From assembly GCA_009760855.2 (NCBI GenBank), contig WPIO01000006.1, forward strand, positions 10,916,001 to 10,980,000: a stretch of DNA of 64,000 bases, read 5' to 3'. This DNA is from Cristatella mucedo. Its lineage: Eukaryota; Bryozoa; Phylactolaemata; Cristatellidae. The first letter of the stretch is position 1; every line of letters begins with the position of its first letter. Under the pieces are notes generated by a model, which was given only the letters and a program-made list of their open reading frames with translations, made no database searches and was not told where the DNA came from. Shown here piece by piece: positions 1 to 18,575 of the stretch. The position numbers were made by a program, and so were the translations under genes.

Positions 1-1189
1 TCGGTTATAGCCAAGCAGTCTGTCGAGTTCAGCCAGGTCTCGGCAAAAGTGAAAATGTTACGAGTCGCATGCAGGATAAGGTTACCAACTAACGGTTTTG
101 CACAAAGAGTGGTAATTCCGGAGGCGCGAGTTCAAATCTGTCACCAACATTAGTGCTGCTTGGAAGCGGTTTATAGGTGCTTACATGGCATCGTCCCTTG
201 ATAGTGATTAATAAAAGAGAATCTACACTTTTTCTCAAGTAGAAGTCAAACCATAGCCGATTTGAGACTTTGGAAAAAACCTTTATCCCGAAGAGCATTT
301 AAAACCCAAGTTATAGCCGGACTCCGTGTCTGCAAGTGAAGACCGAAGATGGGATGGTATAGGGTATTCAGAGGGCGAGCTTAAAGAAGGTCACGAGTTT
401 CGATACAACACCTGATTTAGTTGGATATGGCTTATTGGATGCACGAATGTGTAAGAACAAATTTCAACGAAGGCGAAACTTGCCAGCCAAACAGTTGACA
501 ACTGAGTAGTGAGACCGCTCAGAATGGCCAACAAGTGATTTACAGTCTTACAAATTTGTTTAGGGTCCACCGGGCAAAACTGTAGTGCGCAACACGTGAA
601 AGACCAAGGCTTTTCTAAGCTTCCCGGTGTAGACACCTGTGTAGTCTTTTTGAACCTGGCTAGATTGGCATCAGGCACAGACTTCCTGAAGCAGCGTTCA
701 AGCCTAGGTTTTACACGGTGTATCTTTTGAAGGTTTTTTGGTACATAAAAGGGGGCCTCAACTACTCCAAACGGGAACAGTTGGTCATACAAGGAAGCGC
801 CGCTCTCTTCTAAAGTATCGCGACCTGAGTTTACTGCATCAATGAGAGTATCAAGACTGCCGGCAAGGTCTGGATTCGTATAGTGATGATCAACAATTTC
901 TCAATACCAATGCCTATAAAGTTGCATTGCCAGACAAGCTTATTGCTGCCGCGCTCATATAAAGTAACAGGAACAGTAAATTAGATTTAGCAATGATCCC
1001 CGATGGTAAGGGGGCAGAAAAGGTTACAGTGGCAGACATCCTTTGTCAGCAAGAGGTCCAGAATATGGCCACCAATATGAGTTGCATGACAGACGTGTTG
1101 GGCCAAGCCGAAATTCTCCAGACAGTCAAGAAATGAGCAGACCTGAGTGTTGCTATGGTCATCGATGAGAATGTTGGTCATCAGCAATC

Positions 1190-1190
<1 letters not shown>
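1..1190 (-). pseudogene. LINE endonuclease and linker region, frameshifted, runs off left edge
   Basis: Minus-strand ORF pieces at 1187-987, 792-391 and 298-89 follow the order of an L2/CR1-like LINE ORF2. The first has the endonuclease C-terminal pattern 'FLDCLENFGLAQHV..ATHIGGHILDLLLT', the second the charged linker with APFYVPKN and RLERCFRKS, the third PLPSSTNVGDRF found just before reverse transcriptase. Frames are broken, so it is a dead copy. The reverse transcriptase would lie left of base 1. Confidence 0.7.
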
Positions 1191-5850
<4,660 letters not shown>

Positions 5851-8250
5851 CACTGCTGCTCTAGAAAAAAAAAAGTGCTGCCCAAGATTGCTAATGTCAT
5901 AGAGCGGCTGGCAACCTTTTCTCCTCCAATCGCGGGTTGTGTGATGCAAGAGCAGAAACCGGACACGTGTGTGGGCACATCCAGTAGCACTAATGCTAAC
6001 CAGGCAGACAAAAATAGGTTGGACAATGGGGTCAAGACCGAGCACACGAGTATGAGCACGTGCGTACGTGCAGCTAACATACGTGCAGCTAACATACGTG
6101 AGCATAATCATCACACTCTCTTACTCGGAGAGTGGTTCAGAGCAGCGAAGCAAGTGAGCACCAAGACTGGTATAATCAAATAATGGTAACAGGTGACATG
6201 GGAGGGGGCAAGTGAGGACCAATGAGCCAGAAAAAAAGACAAAAAGAGAGCCCGAGAGGGAGACGGTGGACATGCGCAGACACAGACACAGCCACACGTG
6301 CATGCATGCACGCATGCACCCACATGCACGCATGGATGGAGTGAGCCACAGCTCGTATTCCATGACCGGACGAGACTAAATGAACACTGCTATACAATCT
6401 GGGCCACGAGGAGAAATTGAGCTCGGTGAACTCGCACAGCAAGATCCTGCCGAACTGTTGCCTAGCCATGCAGGGCTGATGCAGTCCCTGCATAAACTCC
6501 ATGCTTCTCATGCCAAGGGACCATATCATTGCATTGCATTCATTGCACGAAGCAGTTATGGCGCAGTTGTTGCAGACGTAAACAAACTCTGGGCCGAGCT
6601 GCTCAGCAGCTGCACCTTGCACTATTTAAGACCAGTGTCCGGTAAGCCCAGAAATGTCAAGGAAATCAGCCTACCTACCCCCCTCCCCACATCGGTAACT
6701 GGGAGGAACCTCCAAGGCGATGACAGGAGCTATCTGCTGGAAGCGAGTGGCTAGCAGGCTTTGGAAGGCAAGCCAAACAGGCCAAGCAGGGAGTCTCGGG
6801 TCGTCACACAGAACAGGAGTAAGATCAGTAGGCCGAAGCTGCCAGCAGAGGCACAGACCCATGCCGATCGTACAGCCAAAACGCCCAACAGCCAAAACGC
6901 CAGCCGATCGTAAACTTCAGTGACCAGGAATTTTCCAAGCGATAGTCGTGTGCTGCATTTCATCTTGAGCCGCAAAATAACTCTTGCACACAAAGAAGTT
7001 TCCATAGTTAGGGCCAAACTGCCACCGGCAGCTAACACAGTGGCAATGCGATTCGCGAGTTCTGTTCGCTATAGCAGCCGAGCTAGAGACATAGAGGAGG
7101 GGGAGGGCAGTCGATTAGCTCAGGTTCAGTAAGCCGGGGCAAGCTCAACTTCCACGGCGCTAACAATGACGACATTGGTGTAATCGGTTCGGGCGCTTTG
7201 CGGACCGCTGGGCTTACAATGACAAAGCCTGCACGGCAGCTGCCATTAGCCATGCAGATTGGCACAGAGCAGCGAGCGCCCGTTGCATATGATACTTTTA
7301 ACCCTCAGGTTTCGGGGTCGAGGCATGCAAGAGGCGATCTTTGTATTGCCCACTGCAAGTGGGGGTGGTGATAGTAGCTTCTCTCTTCCATCGCGATATA
7401 AATTAGGCTGTTGAACAGGCCCAGTTTTACTTCACCTACAGCATCTGTTCTCTGGTCTGGAGTCCAAACATTCTTTGCATCATGCTCGAGCTAGCAGACC
7501 TTGATCTTAGCAGCACAATAACTCACGAAGCAGACCATCGATAGCAGGCAGAGGATCGCTCTCTGATGTGAACACCAATACGAAATGCATCACGTGATGC
7601 ATTAACCATCAATATCTCGGCTGTTGTAACCGAAAAAATCTGGACACCAGTGGTTCCTCATATTAAGAATATTGAAAGGTACGTAGAGATAAAAGGAGGT
7701 TAAAGAGTCCGCAGGATAGGAGGGGTGCCGGACAAGCAGCCGTGCACTAAACCACTGCAGACCTGCCCAGGCCACTAACGAATGTGTAGAGAAAAACGAG
7801 TCGGTGGCACCACAACTCTGTGAATCCGGGAATTAACCTGGATCACTACAATGGCCACTAACAATAGCTTTTTATTGTCATTTTAGTCAGACCAACCTCA
7901 ATTGAATTACTGTAGTCTAGACGTGGCAGAACCATGCCGGCTTTCTCCTGCGGCACTGTCTTGTTGACACCGCGAGGGAGGCTCTCACCGGGGGACGACT
8001 GATCGCCAGTGCTTGCCTCTCTAAGCCAAGGCCGGCCGGCCTAGGCGAGCACGGCACTCACGCCCGACAGGTCGTGACAAACTTGAAGCCTGAAAGGCAC
8101 TCTTAGGGCATGGCCAGCAGGGGAATGGTGGAGTTAGTAAGCGATTGCTCTGCGCTAGTAGCCCCCTGCTAGCAGGCCTCTGCCCGGGTCTGGCGAATGG
8201 CCGAGCTCCGGCGAGTGTGCATGGGGGCGCGTGCTGGATGTCGAGGAAAT
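5851..8250. other. Unassigned DNA with one SINE-B copy
   Basis: No recognisable gene. It includes a three-fold repeat of 'gtgcagctaacatac' near 6,066-6,105 and an old SINE-B copy (7,285-7,430), listed separately. Confidence 0.5.
7285..7430 (+). repeat. SINE family B, diverged copy
   Basis: Shares the SINE-B body in order: a 'ggtcgaggc' region, 'gcccactgcaag', 'ggtggtgatag', 'cgatataaa' and 'ggctgttgaacagg'. Old and indel-rich compared with the 52 and 60 kb copies. Confidence 0.65.
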
Positions 8251-8264
8251 ACAGAAAAAATATG

Positions 8265-8975
8265 TCCGACGATGGAATTTTTGTTTGTGGTACCATTCAA
8301 AGGAAAAACGTGTTAGAAATGGGACGGGAAGTTTTGACGATTTCTACATAAAAGTAAAAAATGATTATGCAAACCATGCCCAACCCGAAGTAAACCAGAA
8401 GCAACATATGCACAAATAAAAATCTTAAAACTCAGCCAATGCTTCATTGGATAACTTGAAATTTGAAGTGCGAGTTCAGCTCTGCTTGAACATCTTTGCT
8501 GCAGTTTATTTCCGACTTTGGTTGGATAAGTATTGCTCTATGTTTCCATGATTGCATGGAATATAGCTCTAGGACGTTTGATAACATTCGTTGCAATACT
8601 TATTCGAGAAATAAACTAATACAGTGATATGCACTAAATTCACATTTCAAATTGATCCGTGAAGTATTGGCCGAGTTATGGATTTTACAAGGTACACAGC
8701 TACACTGTAAACTATGCTGTTTAAAAGTCACAAACATGTACCTCAACAAAAGCTGCAAGTCAGTACACTCAACACACCAAGGTTCGACAAGTTGGAACAC
8801 AATTCGCATATAATGCTGAGATCTGTTAAAATCTTAATTGTCGACGTGTTGCTTCCCGTTACTTCCGTGTTAGACATGATTTGCATCGTCGCTTTTTCTC
8901 TAATGTGGAAATCGTCAAAACTTCTAATCCCATCTCTTGACTTGTTGTTTTTTACTTTTAAAAGTACCCCGGACG
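8265..8975. mobile_element. Fold-back (inverted-repeat) element, about 0.7 kb
   Basis: The left part (8,320-8,500) recurs as reverse complement in the right part (8,620-8,970). Shared blocks include 'gaagttttgacgatttc', 'aactcggccaat', 'ttgaaat.tgaa' and 'aagtattgc.'. The centre is a hairpin around 'tccatgattgcatgga' near 8,547-8,562. The left arm lacks about 110 bp present in the right arm. No ORF, so a non-autonomous MITE or fold-back element. A third partial copy is at 55,235-55,500. Confidence 0.75.
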
Positions 8976-8999
8976 AATGATTCTTTTGTCAGACACGTT

Positions 9000-11180
9000 T
9001 TTTCAGTGTTTTCTCGACATTTACCATTAATGGTGCCAAACCACGAGCTTTGTATTCTGTCGATGCCATCAAGGGTAGAAGTCATGAGTGAAAATTGACT
9101 ACTTTGCAATGACTCCTTGCAGCAACACCGAGTTCCCCAAAAGAATTTCAGCAGTGGCATTTTCTGGCATCACTTGACTCGAGTGCACACGGTACCCCCC
9201 TCGTGGCTAGTACTTGCCAATATGCAGACCTAACAAAAGACTACATCGAGCAAGGTGGCCACAGAAAGTACGACGACTGATGTAGTAACTATCTGTCCTA
9301 CTTCCATGCAATTCATAACAGCTGCTGAAGCTAACTCGTCTTCAATACATTGGGGCATAACGATTTGAGTTTTCTTTGAGCCTTCTGAAAGTAAGGGTGC
9401 GAGATCTGCTCATTAGGGTAGCACACTGCGCAATGCGCAGCAAAACAGACGGATTCATATTTCCACAAGTCTAATCTCATCAAACAATAGCAGAAACAGC
9501 CAGGAGCAGAAGTAATAGCTTAATACCTGGCTAAAGAGGGTCTTCTTTTTTATGATTAGCCACCGGAGTTTAACGTTAGAGAATCAGTTCTCGAATCCCA
9601 AAATTAATGTGTTGAAACACGTGATCGGTGCAAGATCAGCATTAGTCGGCGGCTGGCGTCATTGATAAATGGTGAGAACTTTGATGGCCACTGCGGTTGC
9701 TTGCTTTGTACAAGTGGGTGATGCAACCGTAGCCGGGGCCCCAACAGTAACCAGCAAAACTGTCTTTATATCCTACGTTGGTGCTGCCAACAAGACTACC
9801 AAATAGGCCTTCTGCTCGGAAGCATTTCCACCGGCTGCCTTTGGAAACAAAGACCACCCCACCCCACTATGCTATCAGCACGGCAAACCGGGACAAGAAG
9901 TTAAAACCCGAGCTGCGTAGAAAATTCAGACTTGCAGAGTTGTGGTGAATAGAAAATGAGATTGCTGAAGCCAGAATGAATGGAGCCAGAAAACCCCTCC
10001 CTAATCACAAATGGCCACCTGGTGCTGTGAGCCGTGGTGGCAGCCACAGATCTGGGGCAGAGATACCATGGCAGGACAAGCACAGCGTCGGCACCTCCAT
10101 AAAGGAACTGACAGGCGACTACTGAAGAGACTGACTTGGTATCAATTATGCGGCTCGGCCGGGGCGGTGGAAGCTCTCAGCAATGATTGAGGAGGGCTGG
10201 AGTCTATAATTACACCACTGCCTCTGAGTGCAGGCTCTAAATTTACCAGTTCTTCGGCTAGCCACAAGGGGTTTATTTGCTATGCTCAATGGAGTGAGAA
10301 CAAAACAGGGGCGAGCTTCAGCAGGCTTTGACAAACGAAAACACGCCGACTCGACACCAGAGATGACAGGCACTGGCAGCCAGTGCTTCGGGCACCGACA
10401 GACCCCTGAACGAAAGTGGTGGAGATCCCCCTTCCCAAATCACCATACAGCTCTCGGACGACTCGTACGACCTCTCAGGCAAACAGCGGGGCATCCCATA
10501 TTCTGCCGATCGAATCAAACTGAGGCGGCGTGGCTGGCAGCTAGTGCAGCAGTGAGACAGAGGAGGCAGTGCAGCAGTCAGCCCACTGGATCCGCAGCCG
10601 TCGAAACATACAACCCCTCATGGCTTGGCCACCGCCGAGCCTTGGCCAAGCCAAGAGAGGTTGGATGCTGAAATGACTCTCATCCAACCAGCCTTTCCGG
10701 CCAGAGAGGTGACCGACGGTCAGAGACGGCAGGTGAGTGGCGAGGGGGCGCCCAATCGCCAGCGAGCGACTGCCAGCTGCCGATGGCCAATCGGTCGTGC
10801 CGACCGAGGGAGTAGGGGAGGAAGGAACTCCTGTAGGTCGTCGGGAGCAAACGAGCCGTCGAACTGCCGTCGGCTAAGTGAGCAACGCCGAAGGCAGTCG
10901 CCTTGTGTGCTAAACGAGGAAAGGTGAACGACTGTGCTCCAGTGGACAATCGCATCCACACGAACAGTGCCAGTAATGCATTCGGCAAAACTGGCCCGAG
11001 CACAAAGGGAGCCCCAACACACGGCCCTGTGCCATTGATGCGGTCAGCTGTTAATCAGGTCTGCAAACAGAGCTGGTGACAGGCAGGAGCACACTCTACT
11101 CATCCTATCAGACGGAAAGCTGGATTTATTTGGCCCAAGTGCCTCAGTAGCTACGTGGATTGCTTAACGGCACAAGTGGC
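9000..11180. other. Unassigned DNA, no gene recognised
   Basis: Short ORFs only; the longest (10,228-10,671, plus) has no recognisable domain and sits in moderately GC-rich DNA. No repeat-family member identified. Confidence 0.45.
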
Positions 11181-11183
11181 CGT

Positions 11184-11209
11184 GGCTGCTGCTGCTGCTG
11201 CTGCTGCTG
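11184..11209. repeat. (GCT)n trinucleotide repeat
   Basis: About eight GCT units. Not in a convincing coding frame. Confidence 0.95.
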
Positions 11210-11617
11210 GTAGCACACTACTGCTTCGGATGGATGGATGCACCACCCCCTGGCGACGATAAAGGTGCACAGACCACCCTCTGGGAAGGCAGCAGCTGGC
11301 TGCGCTTTGTGAGCCACCAAGAGCGACTCACAAAGGTCACCCGACACCACCCCCGTGGGATCAAAAGGCACAACCTTCTCCGGTCGTTGCTGAGTACATA
11401 TTTTCCATGAGTGTGCAGCACTAATGCTGACACTCTGACATGCAAGAGGGCTGTCGACACATAAATAAAATCAACAGCAAATGGAAAATCTGCGCATGCA
11501 TCACCGTGCACAACTTTCACACAGCCTGATGATTCGTCAAGCCATGAATTTTGGGCACACCAAGCGTAGCATCTGTCAATAAAAGCAGAAGTATTAGTAT
11601 TTGCTCAAGTAATTGAT

Positions 11618-11618
<1 letters not shown>

Positions 11619-11682
<64 letters not shown>
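11619..11682. repeat. (CA)n microsatellite
   Basis: About 32 uninterrupted AC units. Confidence 0.98.
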
Positions 11683-11685
<3 letters not shown>

Positions 11686-11863
11686 GCGCACTCACTGTTC
11701 AGTACTGCCATAAACACCCATCCGGGTTTCCCTCAACGGGTCGGCGTGCGCACACCACAAGTCCCACGGATGGGGGGTTCTTTGTGGTTGGGATTAAGTT
11801 GTGGAAGGAAAGGGGTCAGGCCGTGGCTTAACACGAGAAAGCTTATCATAAGAAGCCTTTAAA

Positions 11864-12010
11864 TTTAGCTGATTCAACAGCCTTATTTATATCAGAGCAG
11901 AAGAGCCTTAACGGCTATCACCACCACTTGCAGTGTACAATAAAAGATCGCCCACTGAAGGACTCAAACCCAACCCACGGCCTGGGTCACGAACAGCGAG
12001 CACCTTAAGC
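11864..12010 (-). repeat. SINE family B, diverged copy
   Basis: Plus-strand text shows the reverse of the SINE: 'tagctgattcaacagcc', 'agagccttaacggctatcaccacc', 'gatcgcccac', then a degraded B-box region and 'gcaccttaa'. Ends are uncertain. Confidence 0.75.
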
Positions 12011-14984
12011 ATCGGCAAAGACCCTGGGGCAAACCGGGCGTACTTGGGTTGGTCCAACGGTAGGGAGGGAGTGATGGGGTTCGAAGGGTAGGACTCTTTG
12101 TGCCAGCGTCGCTGCTTACAAGGGGCAAGCAAATCAGAAATGGCAACATGTTAAGCAAATCTCTGCCAATCAACATCTTCGCTTTCTGCTGGTCACTCGG
12201 TGATAATCCCCTTAACACAAAATAACTTTGCTTAAGAAGACTGCCTTCATGCTCAGCTCTATTCCTATAAACCACGCGCCAGCATAGCTAGAACCGAATA
12301 TTACGGCGACATCAAACATCATCTGACTACAGCAGGCGAATACCTTTCATCTCGCCTTATCGAGTAGAAGAACTCGGCAGAACAACGACAAGCGAGAGAA
12401 GCGGGCCCTTGTGCGCATCGTGCACTGCACGTGGCTGAGGGCCAGAGCTGCTAAACGACTCATTGTACAAGTGAAACACTTTGCTCTCGGTGCAACGAAC
12501 GTGCCACTGTCTTCCGACTTTACGACAGTGAGAGGGCGGCACACAAGTTTCCCTCGGCAGGATCGACATTGACACGAGGCACGGAAAAGAAAAGGTCGAA
12601 CGCAACAGCGAGCTTGTCCAACTGCCAATCGGGGCCGACTAGGCGTGTTCGAGTAGTGTTTCCTTGCTGCACGTTTTTATCACAACAGCTTCAATTTATA
12701 AAACTCGCAAAGGCCTCCTCCCTGGAACCCTAGCGGCAAAATGGGCATCGCAGTCGGATACCCCTACGCTTGGCAGAGGTGGGCTGAACTGAGGTACGAG
12801 CAACGATGTGCTGCCACTACACGACGCCACCTGGCCCATATGGCACTGCAACGGCCTCTGTGCAGTTGTCGATCTGAAGACCGCCGGCGGTAAGCTGTCG
12901 GTTGCACCGCCCAGTTGGCTCATCGTGAACTACAGAACCTCGCAAGAGCTACACTCACTGACTATCGGAATAGCTTGTCAGCTTCTGATCTAGAATAGGC
13001 TGCCTGTTAAGTAACCCTCACAACACGGCAGTATACCGACTAGGCATGCCGGGCGGGTGGGCAACCGAGCTCCGACAACCTGCAGGCCTAAGGGCTGCGG
13101 CGCCTCCGATGGGCATATGATTAGGCTGCTGGGTAGCAGCATGGGTTAGTTAGGCTGGTAGGCAGTATGTCCCCCCCCTCAGCCTACCTTCGATCGGTTG
13201 GTCTGAGCAAGGCAAGATTTCAGCACCCTCCCCTTACAAGAGTTCCGGCTATGCCAGCTAGGTTCGGCCCTTCGGTGGGGGGAAAACATGCCACCCTGTC
13301 TGCACATGCCTCTGATCTTCGTCTACCACTGTGCAGGTGCAGTCAAAAGTTTAAAGCAGAGTACCGAAAGAGGCAAAGTCCAGATGATGATTACCTCTCC
13401 AGCCGGGACGCAGCACAGCTAACTAATTACTGTATCAATCTGCACTAAATAAAGTAGTTCCTACCCCATTCAGAAGCACAAGAAGCAGAATACGCTAGAA
13501 AACACGTCCCTGGAGTGAAAAATAAGTTTAACGGTGGCATCTAATAAATATTGGTGAACCCTGTGAAAAGAAATGGCACTGACATCGCAGGCTAAAGCAC
13601 TTTCACCGGTGCAGTGACGTTCCCTGAGAGCTAGTTTACGTAACTTCCCTTTGCCTTTGAGGTGGTATAGCAGAGAAGAAGCACTAAGAGATTGGCAAAG
13701 AGAGCGGTGTTTCTGACGTCACGAACGGGAAAACTTGGGGGCTTCATTTGGCAAGCTACGGCAAAGCACACATTGCCAGAGAGCTTATGATTTCGTGAGC
13801 AGTGTTTATTCTACAATAATAAGCAGTTAAACTCGCTCGGTACGATTGAAATGAGGAAGTGGTGTGGGTGCCCTAGGCTGACAAAACGATCGGGATGACA
13901 GGCTAATGAAAACACAAGCCTTTAAAAGCAGACTTGCTCATGAGAACTTTGCTACTGTGATAGTTAAACTTAGGGCTCAAACTGAGCAAATTAACCGTTC
14001 TGCATCGGTGCATCAGCAAGGTATACCCTCCAGGATTGCAGTGTAAAACCTTTGGTTTCGCGAAGGCAAAAAACGAGCCACCTGCATCGGACTAAGGACC
14101 ATGCCCACTGACAAGCAAGGAGTTGGCTGGACTGGTGAATCGAAGTTTGCCAGGAGTGCATGCCAAGCCCCTCATACATGAAACGCACCACAATGACTGC
14201 CTTCAGAAGACGTGCGTCAGGTTCGTCTGCGAAGGAGTGATGGTGATGGCTGTTGCCTAGCATCCGGTAAGGGAGCTCTCTATTGCATAGAAGACATTAT
14301 GAACCAGCAACAATGCTTTTACAGCATAAGCAATTTTGATATTCTAAAGTGTCAAGACCCAGACAGCGCTAGACATGGTATGGTATGGTATGGTACATGG
14401 TATGGACTAGACATGGTATGGTAGCAGAATAACAATCCTAAGCACGCAGGACTGTCAGTGAGAGAGTGTCTTTTAACTATGATCCCGATCACGGATATCC
14501 TCCACTGGCTGTATTGCCATGGCCAAACATGAGCCCTGCTATTACACAGCCTCAGTTCACAGGGCATTGATTCATTTCGACCAAATCTGAGCTCACGTGC
14601 CACCAGCAGCTATCCACTGTTAACAGCACTATCATACCCAATTGTGTCACAACAAAATGGTTCCTTTGACTACCGAACATGAGCACCAACTGAGGGCAAA
14701 AATAAAAGTTTGTGCACCGATTCTCCTATATCGATGCAAGAGTGCAGCCAGCCTCGTGACGGCCTATCGTCTTACTGCCAGCCGCAGAAATACGAGCAAA
14801 AAAATGCAGCTCAAATGCAGACCGTGCGAGCAGTTGTTGCAGATAAGCAAACGTGTATGTAGGGCAGAGCTTACTGAACATTTTTATTAGTATCCAAAAC
14901 CTATTTTTGTTCAATGTAATTACCCCACGACTTTAAAGGATAGGCCTATCGATATGGCATCTTTGATAGCGTCTTGCACGGATT
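12011..14984. other. Unassigned DNA, no gene recognised
   Basis: No family recognised. A local 'atggt' simple repeat (14,376-14,424) is the only structured item. Confidence 0.45.
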
Positions 14985-15055
14985 ATTATCGCCTAGAAAG
15001 AGATTGAGTTCTCTGAGGGCGCTTTATCAAGTGCATTATTATTATTATTATTAAT
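14985..15055 (+). repeat. LINE 3' tail only
   Basis: Contains 'gcctagaaagagattgag' followed by 'ttctctgagggcgctttat' and an ATT repeat. Same tail as the LINE at 38,957-40,840, in opposite orientation; strongly 5'-truncated insertion. Confidence 0.8.
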
Positions 15056-15059
15056 ATGG

Positions 15060-17034
15060 GGGCTAAATTGATAAAAATAGGAATTTACTGTTAAACTGAC
15101 GAGGGCAATCCTATTAGGCGAATGCTATTGATGACCCCCACCATACTCGTATTTTTCCGTCATCACTGCCGCAATTTGCAGTTTTACATCATTTGCGGTA
15201 AGTTACCTTGCTCCATGACCATTGATGGGAGACACAATGGCCTCCACTCCAAAGATCCTCCACTCCAAAGAAAAGACAAGTTCCTAGGGTGAGCTTACCT
15301 CTGCCACGCAGTGGTGGATGGAATATTTCAGAGTTATTTCAGTAGAGGCTGCAAACTCAGGAGACGTTTGCTGCCAAAGTAGGATGATCTTCCAGGCCGA
15401 CCTACCAAAAAAAAATTATCCACGATACTTGATGCAGCTCACTCCAATAGTAGCATGCATTCTAGAAAATTCGGCCGGTCCAGATTTTGAAGTCTGCTAC
15501 CCTTGTAACAGCCCTTTTTCAAAGGTCGACTACTCTCGACCTCACACAACCGGGCGGTTCCCAAGCCAGTGAGTGTGGCACTTGCTGCGGCGATGAAGCA
15601 ACCCAAACAAACTCCAAATTCGCTAGCACCAGTCCAGGCGGCATGTCGGCACAGCACCAGTCCTAGCGGCATGTCGGCACAGCACACCGAGCCACGACTA
15701 GGCTAATATGAATTACTTCATAACGTAATGCAATTAGTAGTCGCAGTGAGTATGCCTATGCCTGCGTGCACAGGCAAGTGTGTGCTGAAAAAGTACGCTT
15801 AGCTACTTGAAGGCTTACGAGCTGCCTCGTCAAATCGGCAGTCGGCTGAAAACCCGTTAAGATGCGTCCCTTACCTAGCGGCAGCCGGCATTTTTGTTGC
15901 TCCAGCAAGCCTCGGCAGCTTCCATTTCCTTGATGACCTATTGCGACAGCCCCCACCCACCCCCTCTCCCGGTCACCCGGCGCGTCACGGCAAGATACGA
16001 GCGCTTGTCCCCCATGTACACGCCCCCAGTCAGTTGCCGAACGCTGGCTGCAAGTAGCAGCCAGCTGTTCCACCAAAGCTGAACGGGTTATTACATGAAA
16101 TCGTGCAAAGAGGAAAGAGAGCGTGCCCACGCTGCTACAGACGTGTGTATCCATCAAGCGCAGCTGCACGAACTATTTGGACAAGCCGTAGTTTTGCTCC
16201 TTTGCTTTGCTGCAGCTTACCCCCACGCACGCACACACACATACCCTGCCGCCCTGCCCCGTCTCCTCACCCTCACCCTCTGGGAGGTCAGTCTGCCGTG
16301 GGGCGTTGTCGTTACGAGTAGGATTTAAGAAGGCTCCGACAGCAAATGGAGCCGTGCACAGCCGAAGCGCTGGCTACTGCTCAGCCTTGCTTCGCAGGCC
16401 GGCCGGCGACCATTGACTGGGCGTCGCCCACTTTGCCGTGCTGCTTTTGCTGAGAGCGACCCACTGGAGGGGACGCACCAGTCTTAGCCGCGCTGGCCTG
16501 GCAGACGCGCGCCGCCACTTGCTGCAGAAGCAAGTGCAGCTTGCGAGGCGAACGTCATTGGCCGGCCTCGGTACGAGCCTGGTGCCCAGCAGCAGGCTCG
16601 TGCTGCACAGTTCGAGCGGCGGCAAAGATGGCGTCGACGAGCAGCAGCAGCAGTGGGGGTAGCTACGAGTCCGGTTCATTTGGCGACGGACGAGGAGGAA
16701 GGGGACACCAAGCACTCACGCACGCATGCTAAGGCCTGATCGCCAGTCGAGGCAAAATGGACACGGCAAGCAGACAAGCTCACCACCGCCTCACATTCAG
16801 CTGCCTACCGGGGGGGGGGATGTGGCCGGCATGATGCCGACTGCAGCCTCCTTCGAGCTGGTGACTAAGTGGAGCAAGCTGTAACTGACCATCCAAGGCC
16901 GTATGCACCAGTGATGCCAAGGCGACGAGCAAAGTTCACAAATCGGCAGCTCGAATTTTAGTTAGCTGGCATCGTGCAGAGCAGAAGCGTGGCAGCAGCA
17001 GCACCCTTAGATAGCAGGCCAACTGCTGACTGCA

Positions 17035-17089
<55 letters not shown>

Positions 17090-18560
17090 CAGTCGAAAAT
17101 AGTAGCTTCTCTGGCTGCGAGCAGCCGACAGCAAGCATATGGCGCCTTACATTAATCACTTCGTTTAGTCATCAGCCTGAAGGGCCTAAGTGGTTTGACC
17201 TATTCACAAACTCTTAGGTATGCCCATGACAGTCGGGCAGTGGGGTTGTGCTGGCCGTAATCCAATAACTGCTTTTCATTTAGGAATGTTATCTTTTGTT
17301 TCGCTGCTAGAGGCACAGCATCATTACTGGGGGCAAGTGGCAGTTCACAGACGGCAGCGACTGGGCTGAGACAGCGCTGCCGCCCCGAGCAGCCGCCCCG
17401 AGCAGCAGCGCGGCCGTCGGAATAGCCCTCTGCACTACGAGAGCAGACGAAGGGGGGAGGATGGGAGTGGGAGGAGGGGCCGGTGCTGCCTCGACCTTCC
17501 CTCCCCCTTGGCCTGCTGCCGTCAGCCTGGCGCCCGATCGCTAGTTCCAACAAGAGCATTAGCCCTCCAGCTCGGGCAGGTGGCAGCCAGCTCCAGTTGC
17601 CTGGGCTAGCCCGGCACTCGGTCGGCTGGTTAGCAGTAGCCCCGAAGCCCGACGGGAAGACATCCGGTGGCGCAAGGAGTCGGGGGGGGGGGAACCGGCG
17701 ACGCGGCTTCAAGCAAAGGCTGCCGGCTGCAACAGTGAGGCTAGATCGTTTGGCTGCAGACTGCCCAAGACATCGTCCTCACACGTGACCACATCCCCCC
17801 CTCCTCCCGGCGCCCCCCAGATGGTCGGTCGGCAGCACCCCGAGGTAATAATGACTAAGCGATGACGTGACGTGCAGCAGACGTCACCCGAGACACGACC
17901 GTCGGCTGCCTGGACAAGGTTTCTGACAGCCACCGGACTGTCTGGTCACACCGGCGGCAGTGGCAGTGTGGTGGCTTGCTCATGCATAGACCCACAGACA
18001 AATAGGCCGGCTGACCAACCGCAGCAGCTCCTCGGCTCTTCTGTCCCACTTGACTGAGGTCAGTTGGTACGCAGTCATTATGCCGAGCGATTCTTCGGGT
18101 GCACAGAGCAGGAGACCGACTGACTGGTCGACCGGCTGGCTGTCTGCTAGTTGCAGCTCCTCTCCCTGCCCCACCCCCTCAGTTCTGCAAGTTAGTCTGC
18201 GAAGAAAGGGATGGATGGTCTCGTATTTCTGTCCATAGGAAGCCGTTCGAGAGAAGCTATTATTATGCAGTTTGTAATGCTAACCGTCTGTGTACTGACT
18301 GACTGACCATGTCATGTCGTGCAATGCCAGCTTTTGTGACCTCTGAGACTGGTTTGCCGACCGAAGCAGACTCGTTTGGCGACAATCTGCCGGTCGGTGA
18401 ATGACCGCGCTGGGCGCTAGTTGCAACAAGCTTTTAAGGAGTCTGCTTGAAGTATCCTGCCGTACCAGCTATTCTGGCGATGCTTTGCGCTAGCGCGTGT
18501 TCGGTGCTGTTGATGGCACTGCTTGCGGAAATGCGGGCGCTCAGCTCCTGGCGGCAAGCA
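15060..18560. other. Unassigned DNA, moderately GC-rich in parts
   Basis: No gene recognised. 16.4-18.1 kb is GC-richer, and its ORFs are low-complexity Ser/Arg/Ala products without family features. Includes the GA repeat at 17,038-17,087. Confidence 0.4.
17038..17087. repeat. (GA)n microsatellite
   Basis: About 25 uninterrupted GA units. Confidence 0.97.
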
Positions 18561-18575
18561 TGTAAAAATAATAAC

